DNA of 64,000 nucleotides from Paenibacillus sp. FSL H8-0048. GTDB lineage: Bacteria > Bacillota > Bacilli > Paenibacillales > Paenibacillaceae. The stretch covers positions 1,178,001-1,242,000 of the forward strand of contig NZ_JBBODF010000001.1 in the NCBI RefSeq assembly GCF_038002825.1. The letters run 5' to 3'. The notes under the pieces were generated by a model, which was not told the DNA's origin, did not search any database, and saw only the letters and a list, made by a program, of their open reading frames with translations. Position numbers and translations under genes: made by a program. Below are positions 35,551-44,965 of the stretch, piece after piece; within the stretch, counting starts at the first letter, position 1, and each line of letters opens with the position of its first letter.

Positions 35551-36600
35551 TTATTGGCCCGTTCCCAGAAAGCTCTCCACAATGAATTTCAGCTGCGCTT
35601 CCAGAGAGATCGGGTCATTATAATACGAGCCCTTCTCATCAATGAAATAGACATGATTATTCTTCACAGCCGGGAGCGATTTCCATACCTTGCTGCCGTA
35701 CACAACATTCGCATCCCCGTCATCCCAGCCCCAGTTGCTGGTGAAAATATAGTCTCCCGCATACTCCGGCAGCAGCTCCAGCGACAGATCACCTCCGAAG
35801 CCTTCCCCGTCAATCAATGTGGTCCGGATAATCTCCGGCGCCTTAAGGCCAAGGTCTCCGTACAGAATCTCACCGCCTCTTCCTCCCTTATTGCCCCAGG
35901 CATAAATTCCCTTCGCATAAGGCTGAAGAATCGATACTGTCTTGTCACCGACAACCTCGGTAATTTTCGGCTTCACTTCAGCGATTCTATCGTTCCACCC
36001 GTCAATCCACTGCTGCGCCTCCGTCTCTTTGCCGGTAATCTTGCCAAATTCCAGCAACAAGTCCTGCGGAGTACCCCCGCCGTATTTCAGCCGGACCACC
36101 GGAGCAATCTGGACAAGCTGCTCATACTGGGCTTCTTCGATATAGTCAAAAGTCAGAATCAGATCCGGGTCCAGCTTCAGTATAGCCTCAGCGTTGGGCT
36201 CCGCCCCGATATTCACGATATCATCCAGCTGACCCGTATGGAACGGATTCTTCAAGGAGTCATCCGAAGCTGCAACCGGCTTCACGCCAAGCACCAGCAG
36301 ATTCCCGATTGCGCTGCCTGTCAAATCAATAATCCGCTGCGGATTCACTGGAATGGTTACCTCCCCTTTGCCGTCAGTATAGATCTTCGTTGCTGCAGCC
36401 GTATTGCCTGTAATAGAGCCCGGAGCCGCCGCTTCGCTCCCCGGATTGGACGTACTCACGGATTGAGCCGCATTATTTCCTGCCGCACCATTATTCGCCG
36501 ATGTTCCTGCACCAGCCCCCGAACATGCGCTTAGCAGCAAGGTTACACACAATAATAAAACCGCTGTAGCCATAGATGCCGTCTTCGTTCCCCGCATCAC
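35551..36600 (-). CDS. Nested gene: iron-siderophore ABC binding lipoprotein
   Basis: About 349 residues if translated from GTG 36598-36600 (AAAAGGGGG 7 nt upstream) or 348 from the adjacent ATG. The lipoprotein signal LLLCVTLLLSACSG has its Cys at residue 26. The mature part has the type III periplasmic binding fold with VNPQRIIDLTGSAIGNLLVLGVKPVAAS and EAILKLDPDLILTF, like FeuA/FhuD-type proteins for ferric siderophores. It shares its frame and stop with the AraC gene but has its own promoter and Fur box (36626-36680). No permease genes are nearby, so the transporter is encoded elsewhere. Confidence 0.85.
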   Translation of the reverse strand: MMRGTKTASMATAVLLLCVTLLLSACSGAGAGTSANNGAAGNNAAQSVSTSNPGSEAAAPGSITGNTAAATKIYTDGKGEVTIPVNPQRIIDLTGSAIGNLLVLGVKPVAASDDSLKNPFHTGQLDDIVNIGAEPNAEAILKLDPDLILTFDYIEEAQYEQLVQIAPVVRLKYGGGTPQDLLLEFGKITGKETEAQQWIDGWNDRIAEVKPKITEVVGDKTVSILQPYAKGIYAWGNKGGRGGEILYGDLGLKAPEIIRTTLIDGEGFGGDLSLELLPEYAGDYIFTSNWGWDDGDANVVYGSKVWKSLPAVKNNHVYFIDEKGSYYNDPISLEAQLKFIVESFLGTGQ

Positions 36601-37557
36601 CGGTAATCCCCCTTTTCGCTGTAAATGATAATAATTCTCACTACTTTGGATACTATAGCACTTGGAATTATGAGCTACAAGGGCAGTTATCGGATGGGTG
36701 ACGGGCGATTCTTGTACATGCAGTTCCGCGTCCATTTTCATTCTGAATTGTACCGGCGGGCAACCATACTGCTTCTTGAAGTTCCGGCTGAAGGTATGGG
36801 CATCGGGATAGCCCGTCCGTTCCGCGATCTCCTGCACGGTATATCCGCTATGCAGCAGATCGCGCGCTGCCCTCTCCATGCGGATCTGTGTAAGTACACG
36901 GATAGGCCCTGCCTGCATCCGGCTCTTGAACAGCTTGCTCAGATAGCTGACGCTGCAATCAAATTGATCAGCCAGAGTATCCAGAGTGATCTGCTCCCTG
37001 TAATGCTCCTTCATGAACCGCATAGCCTGGGCCAGCAGGTCCGGCTGAACCGGAACAAGACCCTGCTGCTTCATCTGAGCCAGCACCTCATGCACAAACT
37101 GAAGAAACAGCGATCTCACATAGAGATGCTGCAGCGGATCTGCGGTTAACCACTCTATGTGCATCTGTTCAAGCCGGTCCAGCAGGGGATGCGCATAAGC
37201 AGGACTGAAGCTGTATTGATGCCTGGCCGGATTCTCCTGCTCCAGCAGCTTGATCACTCTGCTCGACTGGGGCAGCATCAGCACTGCCTTGTACAGCACC
37301 AGGAAGTATTCGAAGGCCTCCTCCGCATGCACCGCAAGAACGGCTCCCCGCCCGCCATGCACTAGCTGATGGCGTCTCAAGGTTGTCCGCAGCTCATCCA
37401 GCTGTACTTGCGCCTGTCCCTGCGCTGCATACAGGAATGCACTCGCAGGCAATTGGTAATACGGAAGTGCCGAGCCTGCCGGAAGTCTCCCTCTGCGGAT
37501 ATCCATAATCCTGACCGATGCATGGTTCCACCACTGTATATGTTCGTTCAGCTTCAT
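35551..37557 (-). CDS. AraC-family regulator continuing in frame into an iron-siderophore binding protein
   Basis: A 668-residue open frame. Residues about 1-160 form a cupin-like sensor part and about 177-273 the AraC helix-turn-helix pair (ITLDTLADQFDCSVSYLSKLFK and VQEIAERTGYPDAHTFSRNFKKQYG). No stop follows. The frame runs through a 45-residue linker into a complete lipoprotein signal and a siderophore-binding domain. Bacillus subtilis Btr also joins AraC and binding domains, but without a signal peptide between them. The ATG at 37557 has CGGGGA upstream; a Fur box sits at 37617. It may give a fusion, a regulator and a lipoprotein, or only the latter pair if a stop was lost. Confidence 0.8.
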   Translation of the reverse strand: MKLNEHIQWWNHASVRIMDIRRGRLPAGSALPYYQLPASAFLYAAQGQAQVQLDELRTTLRRHQLVHGGRGAVLAVHAEEAFEYFLVLYKAVLMLPQSSRVIKLLEQENPARHQYSFSPAYAHPLLDRLEQMHIEWLTADPLQHLYVRSLFLQFVHEVLAQMKQQGLVPVQPDLLAQAMRFMKEHYREQITLDTLADQFDCSVSYLSKLFKSRMQAGPIRVLTQIRMERAARDLLHSGYTVQEIAERTGYPDAHTFSRNFKKQYGCPPVQFRMKMDAELHVQESPVTHPITALVAHNSKCYSIQSSENYYHLQRKGGLPVMRGTKTASMATAVLLLCVTLLLSACSGAGAGTSANNGAAGNNAAQSVSTSNPGSEAAAPGSITGNTAAATKIYTDGKGEVTIPVNPQRIIDLTGSAIGNLLVLGVKPVAASDDSLKNPFHTGQLDDIVNIGAEPNAEAILKLDPDLILTFDYIEEAQYEQLVQIAPVVRLKYGGGTPQDLLLEFGKITGKETEAQQWIDGWNDRIAEVKPKITEVVGDKTVSILQPYAKGIYAWGNKGGRGGEILYGDLGLKAPEIIRTTLIDGEGFGGDLSLELLPEYAGDYIFTSNWGWDDGDANVVYGSKVWKSLPAVKNNHVYFIDEKGSYYNDPISLEAQLKFIVESFLGTGQ
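36626..36680 (-). promoter_or_regulatory. Internal Fur-controlled promoter of the siderophore lipoprotein
   Basis: On the minus strand TTGTAG (36675-36680) and TATAGT (36652-36657) are 17 bp apart. A Fur box TGATAAT-A-ATTCTCA (36626-36640) lies just downstream of the predicted start and matches the 7-1-7 consensus at 13 of 14 positions. All of this is inside the AraC reading frame. Confidence 0.75.
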
Positions 37558-37608
37558 CTCTATTCCCCGCTTATCTTTATTCCGTTGTATCCTATGCCGG
37601 TAAATCAC

Positions 37609-37631
37609 ATTATAATTGATAACTATTCTCA
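37609..37631 (-). promoter_or_regulatory. Fur box and -10 element upstream of the AraC gene
   Basis: TGATAAC-T-ATTCTCA (37617-37631) matches the Fur 7-1-7 consensus at 12 of 14 positions or better. It abuts a TATAAT (minus strand, 37609-37614), so the operator fills the promoter spacer. The -35 is weak. The divergent FAD oxidoreductase gene could also be affected. Confidence 0.65.
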
Positions 37632-37741
37632 TTCATACCCCATACTATAGCCCACGCCATAGACTAACGCCCTGCATACGATAACCTAGTCAAATTCATC
37701 TCCATGCATGCCAATATTAGCTCAAAAGGAGCTGGAAACCA

Positions 37742-39094
37742 GTGAACTCAGCAACAAAGCTTACCGGACGCGTCGTCTACAAAGGTGATCCGGGTTATGA
37801 AGCAGCGCGCAAAAATTGGGACCCGCACACCGACCGCTTCCCAAAGGTATTTGTGTTCGCTAAGAAGACGCAGGATGTAGCTAACGCTATCAAATGGGCC
37901 AACGAGCACCGGATTCCCATCCGGCCCAGAGGCGGCAGACATGCGCTGGAGGTCAATCTGTCCCAGGTGAACGGCGGCATCGTCATTGATGTCAGTGAAA
38001 TGAACAGCATTAAGCTAAGCCGCAAAACCGGGACAGCCGTCGTTGGAGCCGGAAATACAGTCGGGAGAATCGCCCATACGCTGGCCCGGAAAGGGTATAT
38101 GTCGCCCTTCGGGGATAGTCCAACCGTTGGAATCGGCGGCATTACACTGGGCGGCGGCATCGGCCCGCTTCAGCGTACCCTGGGGCTGGTCAGCGATAAT
38201 CTGGTGGAGCTTGAAATGGTCGATGCCAAGGGCAGAATTATTATTGCGAATAAGAAAAGTAATGCCGATCTGCTCTGGGCTTCCCGCGGCGGCGGCGGAG
38301 GCAACTTCGGCGTATGCACCCGTTACAAATTCAAAGTACGTCCGGCTCCGGCCACAGCGACCGTATTCCGCATCACCTGGCCCTGGAGCCAGTTCGAGCA
38401 GGTCCTGAAGACCTGGCAGCGCTGGGCCCCCGCAGTGAATACGAGACTGGGCAGCGAATTATCCATCGGTCCCAAAAAAGGCGGAAATGTCAGCATGCTG
38501 GGACTTTTCCTGGGATCTAAGGCCGAGGCGGTCCGCCTCTTGAAGCCCATTACAAGCGTAGGAACGCCTACAATCCAAACGATCCGTTCTCTGCCTTATC
38601 CGCAGGTAGTCAGCTTCTTGCTCGCTCCCGATCCGGTACAGACCCAGCGGTTCAGCAACCAGTTCTCCAGCGGCTTCGGACGGAAACCATTCCCGCAGCA
38701 GGCATTCAAGCCGATGCGCGAGTTCCTTGAGAAGGTGGAGGGGAAGGACGCCGGGTTCTTTTTCCTCAATTGGGGTGGAGCGGTAAGCCGTAAATCTCCT
38801 AAAGCTACCGCCTTCTACTGGCGCAAGGCTAAGTTCTACGTGGAGTGGAACAGCTCCTGGATCAAGAAAGCAGAGGCCGCCAAAAACATATTCTACGTCC
38901 GCAACACCCGCCGCAAGCTTCAGCCGTTCATCGTAGGAAGCTACATCAATGTGCCTGACCAGGGCATCAAGCACTCCGGCCCGGTCTATTATGGAACAAA
39001 CTATGCCAGATTACGCAGAGTTAAGGCGAAATATGATCCAGGTAATGTCTTCAACAATCCGCAGAGCATCCCGCCAGCCCGTACCACAAGCTGA
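37742..39094 (+). CDS. FAD-binding oxidoreductase, berberine-bridge-like
   Basis: 450 residues. The N-terminal FAD-binding type 4 domain has RPRGGRHALE, in which the His is the likely covalent flavin attachment. GIGGITLGGGIGPLQRTLGL follows. The usual second flavin-linking Cys is replaced (GDSPTVGIGG), so a single covalent bond is expected. The C-terminal BBE motif is YYGTNYARLRRVKAKYDPGNVF. It would oxidise an alcohol or sugar-like substrate with oxygen; the substrate is unknown. The start is a GTG with AAAAGGAG 10 nt upstream. No signal peptide. Confidence 0.88.
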   Translation: MNSATKLTGRVVYKGDPGYEAARKNWDPHTDRFPKVFVFAKKTQDVANAIKWANEHRIPIRPRGGRHALEVNLSQVNGGIVIDVSEMNSIKLSRKTGTAVVGAGNTVGRIAHTLARKGYMSPFGDSPTVGIGGITLGGGIGPLQRTLGLVSDNLVELEMVDAKGRIIIANKKSNADLLWASRGGGGGNFGVCTRYKFKVRPAPATATVFRITWPWSQFEQVLKTWQRWAPAVNTRLGSELSIGPKKGGNVSMLGLFLGSKAEAVRLLKPITSVGTPTIQTIRSLPYPQVVSFLLAPDPVQTQRFSNQFSSGFGRKPFPQQAFKPMREFLEKVEGKDAGFFFLNWGGAVSRKSPKATAFYWRKAKFYVEWNSSWIKKAEAAKNIFYVRNTRRKLQPFIVGSYINVPDQGIKHSGPVYYGTNYARLRRVKAKYDPGNVFNNPQSIPPARTTS

Positions 39095-39176
39095 TTTCGG
39101 CACAAACAAGCAGGAGGGGGTTGCCGCCCCCGCCTGCTCGTTGATTCTAAATATACCGCTACCCTGTTATTGCCGT

Positions 39177-41300
39177 TTACTTCTTAAGTGTAATCTGGAA
39201 CTTTGCACCCGCCCCGCCTGCAAATACAATCTTACCCTGCTCTGGCAGCAGGACCTGATTCTTCCCGCTGACCACGGTGTGGTTCACACAGATTCCGGCT
39301 TGATCATATACCGCAAAGGAGCTGTTCGCAGGTAACTTGACGGTCATAAGCTTCCCTTGGGCTGCTTTCGGCACACTGTACCACTTGGCATAGCCGCTTG
39401 CTGAGATCGTTGCGGATGACTTTGCGCCTGCATAGAGGTCTGTGACCGCTTGTTCACTAACGTACAAACTGCCTGCTACCGTCATATACTCTATTCCATT
39501 GTCTGTATAGAAATCGATCTGCATATTGTCACGGCCTGCCATCCCGGGAATCTGCTGTTCATTCAGTGCCTGATTGGCGCTCAGAATTTTATTATTGTAA
39601 ATATATCCCGGTGCATTCTTGTCCAAGCTCACTGGTATAACCCCCAGCCCGTATTGATAGAGCATCGATGAATACTTCTCGGATATCGAATAATATCGGG
39701 TGTTGTTCCGCTTCTCCCATGCGTCTGCAACCTCTGCAGACAAGGGATTGGGATCAAGCTTCTCCGCACTATACTCAGAGGTCGCCGCCTGTCCAAGCTC
39801 CGGTTCACTTATATAAGAACGGGACCACATATAGGTACGCCCATTTTTCTCCACCACGAATTTTATTTTTTCCGTTCCTTCTTTATTTACAAAAGAGCCG
39901 TCGGCTGTGTACGTATACTTCTGCACAGCACTGTCCGGCACGCCGCTCGCTGCTACAGACAGTTCCCCTGCCGGAGTGATCTCTGCCTTTAACAACGCAG
40001 AGTTGCCATAGAGACCGGCATATTGAGAGACTTCCTTGGGCATAACGGCGGGTACTGGAGTCCCGAAGGATTGTTCCGGCTTCAACTGCTTAATGATTTG
40101 TTTGTCCTGAAGCACACGGAGGAGCAGTTCACTTGCCATCATTTGATTGATCAAGCTTGAACCGTCTGAAGAGATTACAGCTGCAGCCAGGTTCAATTCC
40201 GGGAGTACCACTAACGAGGAGTGATAGGACATGGTGTCTCCGCCTTTGACCAGCGCCTGGATTCCGTATTGGTTGAAGGGAAACAGTTCTACGCTGTCCC
40301 AGCCTAAGCCATAAGCCAAGGAGCCGTCGCTTGCTGGCGGCCACATGCCTTTTCTGTACTCTGGCTGAGCCATGGCCGTTAAGGAATCCTTCGAGAGAAT
40401 CCCCTTGTTCTGGGCTGTGAAAATCTGTGAGAATCTAACCAGATCCTCTGCTGTAGAGAAGACGCCGCCCGAACCGAGAACAGTGTAATTCTCCTGGGGA
40501 AGCTGCCCCTCATAAGTCGGAGAATAGATACCGGCCATTGCTTTGAGATCCATAGGATCACGCGGGGTTCTGGTATGATTCATATCCAGAGGCTTAGTGA
40601 TGTACTTGTGTAAAAATGTCGTGTAGCTCATGCCGCTGACCCGTTCGACCAGAATCTCAGCCAAGGTGAAGCCATCGTTGCAGTAGACGGAGAAGGCTCC
40701 CGGATCTGCTTTCAGGTTCTGAGTAGCCAGTTGAGCCAGCAAATGATCGTGTGCGTACGAATCATTATCGTTATAGAGCGCCACATTCGGACCCGGTTTG
40801 CCGAGCAGGCCGGAGGAATGATTGAGCAGCATACGCGGGGTGATCTGCGTGTACCGGCTGTCCTTCATCTTGAAATCCGGAATGTAGTTCACTACGGGAG
40901 TGTCCAGGTCTACTCTCCCTTCATCTACAAGCTTCATCACAGAAGCGGTAAGCATCATTTTACTCGTGGAGCCTACCCCGTATATGGTATTGGACGTAAG
41001 GGGACGCTTGCCGTTCAGGTCGTTTTTGCCTGCCTGGCCTGAGACTACAATCTTGCCATGATCGATTAACGCATACTGTACACTTGGAACACCGTATGTT
41101 TCTGTCAGCAGAGCCGCCTTGTCCTCCGCCAGCTTCTGAGTGGCAGTGTATAGGCCGGGCTGGAGCGCCCCGGCGGCCGGTGCAGCCATAGCAGACATGG
41201 GAGCAAGCATAGTCATTACGAGCGCTGCTGCTGCCAAAGAATATTTTGCGCTTGCTGTGCGTAGGCTTGTCTTCCTGGTTCTTCTCTCTCTTAGATTCAT
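39177..41300 (-). CDS. Secreted serine hydrolase (beta-lactamase class C family)
   Basis: About 707 residues. A long basic start ([14 protein letters not shown]) leads to a signal peptide ending around AMAAPA. The catalytic domain has the SxxK motif STSK, the YxN motif YCN and [11 protein letters not shown] near the KTG position. The C-terminal 250 residues include two beta-rich segments that may bind wall or substrate. Related enzymes are D-alanyl carboxypeptidases, esterases or aminopeptidases. The ATG at 41298-41300 has AGGAG 11 nt upstream. Confidence 0.82.
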   Translation of the reverse strand: MNLRERRTRKTSLRTASAKYSLAAAALVMTMLAPMSAMAAPAAGALQPGLYTATQKLAEDKAALLTETYGVPSVQYALIDHGKIVVSGQAGKNDLNGKRPLTSNTIYGVGSTSKMMLTASVMKLVDEGRVDLDTPVVNYIPDFKMKDSRYTQITPRMLLNHSSGLLGKPGPNVALYNDNDSYAHDHLLAQLATQNLKADPGAFSVYCNDGFTLAEILVERVSGMSYTTFLHKYITKPLDMNHTRTPRDPMDLKAMAGIYSPTYEGQLPQENYTVLGSGGVFSTAEDLVRFSQIFTAQNKGILSKDSLTAMAQPEYRKGMWPPASDGSLAYGLGWDSVELFPFNQYGIQALVKGGDTMSYHSSLVVLPELNLAAAVISSDGSSLINQMMASELLLRVLQDKQIIKQLKPEQSFGTPVPAVMPKEVSQYAGLYGNSALLKAEITPAGELSVAASGVPDSAVQKYTYTADGSFVNKEGTEKIKFVVEKNGRTYMWSRSYISEPELGQAATSEYSAEKLDPNPLSAEVADAWEKRNNTRYYSISEKYSSMLYQYGLGVIPVSLDKNAPGYIYNNKILSANQALNEQQIPGMAGRDNMQIDFYTDNGIEYMTVAGSLYVSEQAVTDLYAGAKSSATISASGYAKWYSVPKAAQGKLMTVKLPANSSFAVYDQAGICVNHTVVSGKNQVLLPEQGKIVFAGGAGAKFQITLKK

Positions 41301-41435
41301 TGCTGCATCTACTCCTATCTTGATCTGATGGTACAAGCCACCTGATTCGGCGCTAAAGACAGCATAGCCTGCCCAAATGTCCCCAGAGTGACGGCAGCAT
41401 GAACAGAAGATGAACAAACCCAAAAACATGAAACA

Positions 41436-41463
41436 GCGGTCCTCCCATGAAGGGAGAACCGCC
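41436..41463 (-). terminator. Terminator after the orphan binding lipoprotein
   Basis: On the minus strand GCGGTTCTCCC pairs with GGGAGGACCGC, followed by TGTTT. Confidence 0.75.
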
Positions 41464-41502
41464 GCAATATTGTTAGTATAAAGTATAACGGAGCTGTCAG
41501 GC

Positions 41503-43092
41503 TTATTGGCCTGAGTTCGCCAGGAACTCATCAATTTGACGCTGCACCTCTGCGATGATGGTATCAATCCCGGCTGCCTTAACCTGCTGCTGGAGCTTAG
41601 CCAGACCTGCGTCTACATCCTTCACCGTTCCGTATTCCAGCGGAATGCCGTATTGCAGCATGACATTGCCGACGTTGGCGACTTCGGTCTTCACCTTGCT
41701 GTTATCGAAGACGAAGGTCTCCAGCGGGTAGTGATAGACCTCACCTTCCCATTTGTCAGTCAAGGCGTTCGCTTCATCCGGGAAGGAAGCATTGTCCCGG
41801 TTCAGCGGGGAGTTGAAGCCCCAGTTGGAAAAGCCGGTGTAGTTGGCATTCTTCTCGGCGTTCGTGAATTTATCTTCGCCAACCGGATTATAATGCACAG
41901 CCGTGATGCCGTTCATGATCAGATCATGCAGCTCCTTGTCGTTCTGGAGCAGATCGATCATCATCAGCGCCCGTTCAGGGTGCTTGGAAGTGGAGTGAAT
42001 CGCTACGCCGTTCTGTGTAGAGACGGCAACGGATTTTTTCTTATCCGGGTTAATATCGGCCAGGGCCAGCTCATACGGGGAGTTCTTCTCCCGCATATCG
42101 GTCATCAAGGCGCCCAGCGTACCCAGATTGTGGGTGATGGAGGCTGCCTTGCCTGCCTTGAATTCCTGCTGATGATCCAGCTTGCTGTTCAGTGCGCTCT
42201 TCGACCAGGCGTTATTCTCGGCCAGATCTTTATAATAGTAGACAAGCTCCTTGAATTCAGGAGTCTCATATAAGTTGAACACTTTACCCGCCGGATCATC
42301 CAGCTTGAAGCCCATCGGCAGATCGAGGTCGAACAGATTCCATTCGTTCTGCTGCTTGAGCAGGATCCGGTCCAGATTATGCAGCTTCCAGTCACCGGTC
42401 TCCGGTACGAATGGGGTAACCCCCTTCTCTTTACCGGATATAGTCTTGAGATAGTTGGCGTATGTCTCCGGACTGTTGATCTCCGGCAGATTATATTTTT
42501 TGCGCAGGTCTTCGCGGTACAGAATCAGCTTCTCCACGGTTTCGCCACGGTTCTGAGGCACCATATACAGCTTTCCGTTTACCTTCGCCTGACCCCAGGC
42601 TACCTCAGGCATTGCCTTCCAGGTCATCGGTGCATATTTCTCCAGCATCTCGTTCGTCAGCTCCAGGAACCCGCCTTTGAGTGCCTGGTCGTTATAGCCT
42701 GCCCAGTTGGCGGCATAGATCAGATCGAAGTCCTCGTTAGCCGCCAGCTTCAGCGGATATTTCTGCGCCCAGTCGGACCAGTCCAGGAATTCAGCTTCCA
42801 GTGTGGCGTTGATTTTCTCCTTCAGCTTCTTATTGATCTCTCCGAATACCTGATCATAATCAACCGGCTTCGGACCTACGAAGATCATCTTCAGGGTAAC
42901 AGGTTGGGATGTATCCACTGCACCGGCATCCTTGGCTGGCTGGGCGTTTGTTCCTGTTGCTTCCGTTGCTGCGGCTGAGGCCTTCGGCTCCGCTGCGTTT
43001 CCACCGGCATTCCCGTTGCCGCCTCCGCACGCGCTAAGCAGAGAGATCATCAGGATACTGGACATCAGTGTCATCGCTTTTTTCTTATTCAC
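41503..43092 (-). CDS. Orphan extracellular sugar-binding lipoprotein (LplA type)
   Basis: 529 residues. The lipoprotein signal [16 protein letters not shown] has the lipidated Cys at about residue 22, then a Gly/Ala/Thr-rich linker. The mature protein is a family 1 solute-binding protein similar in size and type to the one at 8.0 kb. No permease genes are adjacent and terminators lie on both sides, so it must share a transporter encoded elsewhere or act in sensing. A perfect cre-like palindrome upstream points to carbon catabolite control. Confidence 0.88.
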   Translation of the reverse strand: MNKKKAMTLMSSILMISLLSACGGGNGNAGGNAAEPKASAAATEATGTNAQPAKDAGAVDTSQPVTLKMIFVGPKPVDYDQVFGEINKKLKEKINATLEAEFLDWSDWAQKYPLKLAANEDFDLIYAANWAGYNDQALKGGFLELTNEMLEKYAPMTWKAMPEVAWGQAKVNGKLYMVPQNRGETVEKLILYREDLRKKYNLPEINSPETYANYLKTISGKEKGVTPFVPETGDWKLHNLDRILLKQQNEWNLFDLDLPMGFKLDDPAGKVFNLYETPEFKELVYYYKDLAENNAWSKSALNSKLDHQQEFKAGKAASITHNLGTLGALMTDMREKNSPYELALADINPDKKKSVAVSTQNGVAIHSTSKHPERALMMIDLLQNDKELHDLIMNGITAVHYNPVGEDKFTNAEKNANYTGFSNWGFNSPLNRDNASFPDEANALTDKWEGEVYHYPLETFVFDNSKVKTEVANVGNVMLQYGIPLEYGTVKDVDAGLAKLQQQVKAAGIDTIIAEVQRQIDEFLANSGQ

Positions 43093-43117
43093 TAGAATTT
43101 CCCCCCAGCTATATGTG

Positions 43118-43142
43118 TGTAATCGCTTACAAGAACAGTATA
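43118..43142 (-). promoter_or_regulatory. cre-like site and -10 element of the orphan binding protein
   Basis: TGTAATCGCTTACA (43118-43131) is a near-perfect palindrome matching the CcpA catabolite-responsive consensus. It lies just downstream of TATACT (minus strand, 43137-43142), so bound CcpA or a LacI-type repressor would block initiation. The -35 is weak. Confidence 0.65.
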
Positions 43143-43249
43143 ATAAAAAATCTGCGCCCCGCTAATATAGGCATTCAACGATAATACATACTTTTGCAAC
43201 GACTTTCAGGGTGGGATAACATAATATTCCTGAAAAAGAGCCTATCATA

Positions 43250-43281
43250 AAAAGACCCGGGCAACATCCGCCCGGGTCTGT
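43250..43281 (-). terminator. Terminator after the nuclease remnant
   Basis: GACCCGGG / CCCGGGTC stem with a 9-nt loop and a T-run on the minus strand. Confidence 0.85.
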
Positions 43282-43283
43282 AT

Positions 43284-43625
43284 TCACATCAGCTTCTTAA
43301 TCTCTTCCAGTGGCAATTCAACCGCCTTGGATACTGCCTCGGGAGAAAATCCGTGGAGCAGCAGCTTACGAATCGTCTCCGCCTGGCCTTCTTCTTTGCC
43401 TTCTTCTTTTCCTTCCGCTTTGCCTTTCTGTATACCTTTTTCCATACCTTCCGCAATACCCTCTTCATAACCCCAACGCTTCCAGGCTGGCATGAGTTCC
43501 ATAATTACTTCTCCCTCCTCACGGACATAATCAGTGCCAGTATACCCCATTTTCGCCAATAACGCAGCAGCCACTGCATTATCCGAATCGATGAACTGCC
43601 GCCAGTTCTGCTTGCGCAGCTCCAC
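43284..43625 (-). pseudogene. C-terminal remnant of an Rpn-like PD-(D/E)XK transposase family protein
   Basis: 113 codons. The text begins LRKQNWRQFIDSDNAVAAALLAKMGY, which resembles the end of the nuclease region of Rpn-family proteins. The charged tail EEGIAEGMEKGIQKGKAEGKEEG leads to a final SPEAVSKAVELPLEEIKKL helix typical of their C-termini. The roughly 200-residue N-terminal catalytic part is missing and a TAG stop sits two codons before the first GTG. The segment between MGY and the Lys/Glu tail is also shorter than usual. No ribosome site is evident. Most likely a decayed copy. Confidence 0.65.
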
Positions 43626-43650
43626 CTTCTATTGGGCAGTAATGTTGCAC

Positions 43651-43701
43651 AAAAAGACGGCACCGTCTGACCAGCCGGGTGAGGCTGATTCAGACGGTGC
43701 C
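43651..43701 (-). terminator. Terminator after the HesB-like gene
   Basis: Perfect 12-bp arms GGCACCGTCTGA / TCAGACGGTGCC, with five T residues on the minus-strand exit. Confidence 0.88.
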
Positions 43702-43737
43702 GCCCCTAAGGCCACACAGATTATAGTGATCCGCTGC

Positions 43738-44037
43738 TTATTTCTCCAGGAACCCGGTAGACGGATTGGTGATGAAGAAGCCTTCCTGCGGCACATAGAA
43801 ATACTGAATCCATACGCCGTCAAGCAGCGGTTCGCGGGTATCCAGCAGAATCTCGATATCCTTGTCTGTAGCAACTACTTCATCGTGCTCTGTGGGGATA
43901 TCCAGCGCTACATCATAGTGTCCGTGATCTCCATGATTCTGGGTGATGACCACGCGGATTTTCTTGCCTTCCGCTTCCGGGCTGTTCAGCATATCTTTTA
44001 GAACTTTAGCTGCATTGCGGTTAATTTTTACTTTCAT
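43738..44037 (-). CDS. HesB/IscA-like protein lacking cysteines
   Basis: 99 residues with the HesB-type fold pattern: MKVKINRNAAKVLKDML, VVITQNHGDHGHYDVALDIP and DGVWIQYFYVPQEGFFITNP. The three cysteines that hold Fe-S clusters in IscA-type proteins are absent (there is no Cys at all), so it is probably not a cluster carrier. This resembles the YneR/HesB-like group of Bacillota. AAAGG directly precedes the ATG. It is monocistronic. Confidence 0.75.
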   Translation of the reverse strand: MKVKINRNAAKVLKDMLNSPEAEGKKIRVVITQNHGDHGHYDVALDIPTEHDEVVATDKDIEILLDTREPLLDGVWIQYFYVPQEGFFITNPSTGFLEK

Positions 44038-44146
44038 CCTTTGGCGACCTCTATTCTGCTTAGTAGTATGAAATCAGAGATTCATTATAACATATTATAA
44101 GGTGCTATAGATAATTAAGCGGTTAATTCAGCCTGGATACCACAGA

Positions 44147-44830
44147 TCACCACCTTAGCTCATAGTCTACCGCAAGCAGTTCAAATTGATTCCGCGTGAA
44201 CCGGATCAGCCCGTCCTGCGCCATCCGCTGCAGCTCCCTTGATAAGGCGCTTCTGTCCACCGTCAGATAATCCGCCAGGTCACTTCTGCCGAACGGGATT
44301 TCGAAGGCGGGCGAATTGTTTTTACGGGCCTGAATGCTCAGGTAGTGAATGATCCGCTCCCGCAGCGATTTGTGGGAGACCAGATCAAGCTTCTGATACA
44401 TCGAGCGGTTATTCTCCAGCAGCAGGGCCAGCATATTCTCTATAATCCGTCCGCGAAGAATGCAGGTCGTTTGCCCCGGACGGATAATATTGTTCATTCG
44501 GATGAACAGAATCCGGCATGCCGACCCGGCTATCGCCTCATAACCGCTGGGCTCCTGCTCTTGACGAAGCGCTGTCTCCCCAATAATCTCCCCATCCGCA
44601 AGCTCTGAGAAGATGAAGCGTGTGCCAGAGCTGTTCTCCTTGCAGAGCAGGACATTCCCCTCCAGAATGATGCCCGCCGCCTCCAGGTATTCCTCCTGCT
44701 TGAAGATGAAATCCCTCCTGCCGAAATCCTTAATCGTCCCCTGAAGACAACCGAGCGCCTGCTGCACCTCACTGCCCTGAAATCCTTTGAACAGGACTGT
44801 ATTTTGAATTTTGTTCATATATTGCTGCAA
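44147..44830 (-). CDS. Crp/Fnr-family transcription regulator (YeiL-like)
   Basis: 227 residues. The N-terminal cyclic-nucleotide-like sensor domain (about 10-125) contains KQEEYLEAAGIILEGNVLL. The C-terminal winged helix (about 150-222) contains FGRSDLADYLTVDRSALSRELQRMAQDGLI. The Fnr-type N-terminal Cys cluster is absent. The TTG start has AGGAGG 9 nt upstream, while the in-frame ATG at 44818 would be too far. Divergent from the cupin-methyltransferase operon, its likely target. Confidence 0.88.
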   Translation of the reverse strand: MQQYMNKIQNTVLFKGFQGSEVQQALGCLQGTIKDFGRRDFIFKQEEYLEAAGIILEGNVLLCKENSSGTRFIFSELADGEIIGETALRQEQEPSGYEAIAGSACRILFIRMNNIIRPGQTTCILRGRIIENMLALLLENNRSMYQKLDLVSHKSLRERIIHYLSIQARKNNSPAFEIPFGRSDLADYLTVDRSALSRELQRMAQDGLIRFTRNQFELLAVDYELRW

Positions 44831-44895
44831 ATTTATCCGCCTCCTGTTGCCATGGCAACAGAGTCATTTTAGAAACTCTGCTACAATTCAATAAA

Positions 44896-44910
44896 TGAGA
44901 ACGATTCTCA
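44896..44910 (+). promoter_or_regulatory. Fur-box-like palindrome upstream of the cupin operon
   Basis: TGAGAAC-G-ATTCTCA matches the Fur 7-1-7 consensus at about 11 of 14 positions and is itself nearly symmetric. It lies in the 135-bp divergent region between the Crp/Fnr gene and the first cupin, 56 bp before the cupin ATG. Confidence 0.55.
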
Positions 44911-44965
44911 CTTTACTTCTCATTATAGCAAAAGTTAAGCATCAAGCAATATACAGGAGGACATT

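Noticed and set aside
35554..36534. Large plus-strand frame antisense to the siderophore lipoprotein
   Set aside because: Its composition and lack of start signals mark it as a shadow of the minus-strand gene.
41301..41567. Extension of the secreted serine hydrolase to 41567
   Set aside because: It would run through the terminator and into the end of the binding protein gene; the ATG at 41300 begins a proper signal peptide.
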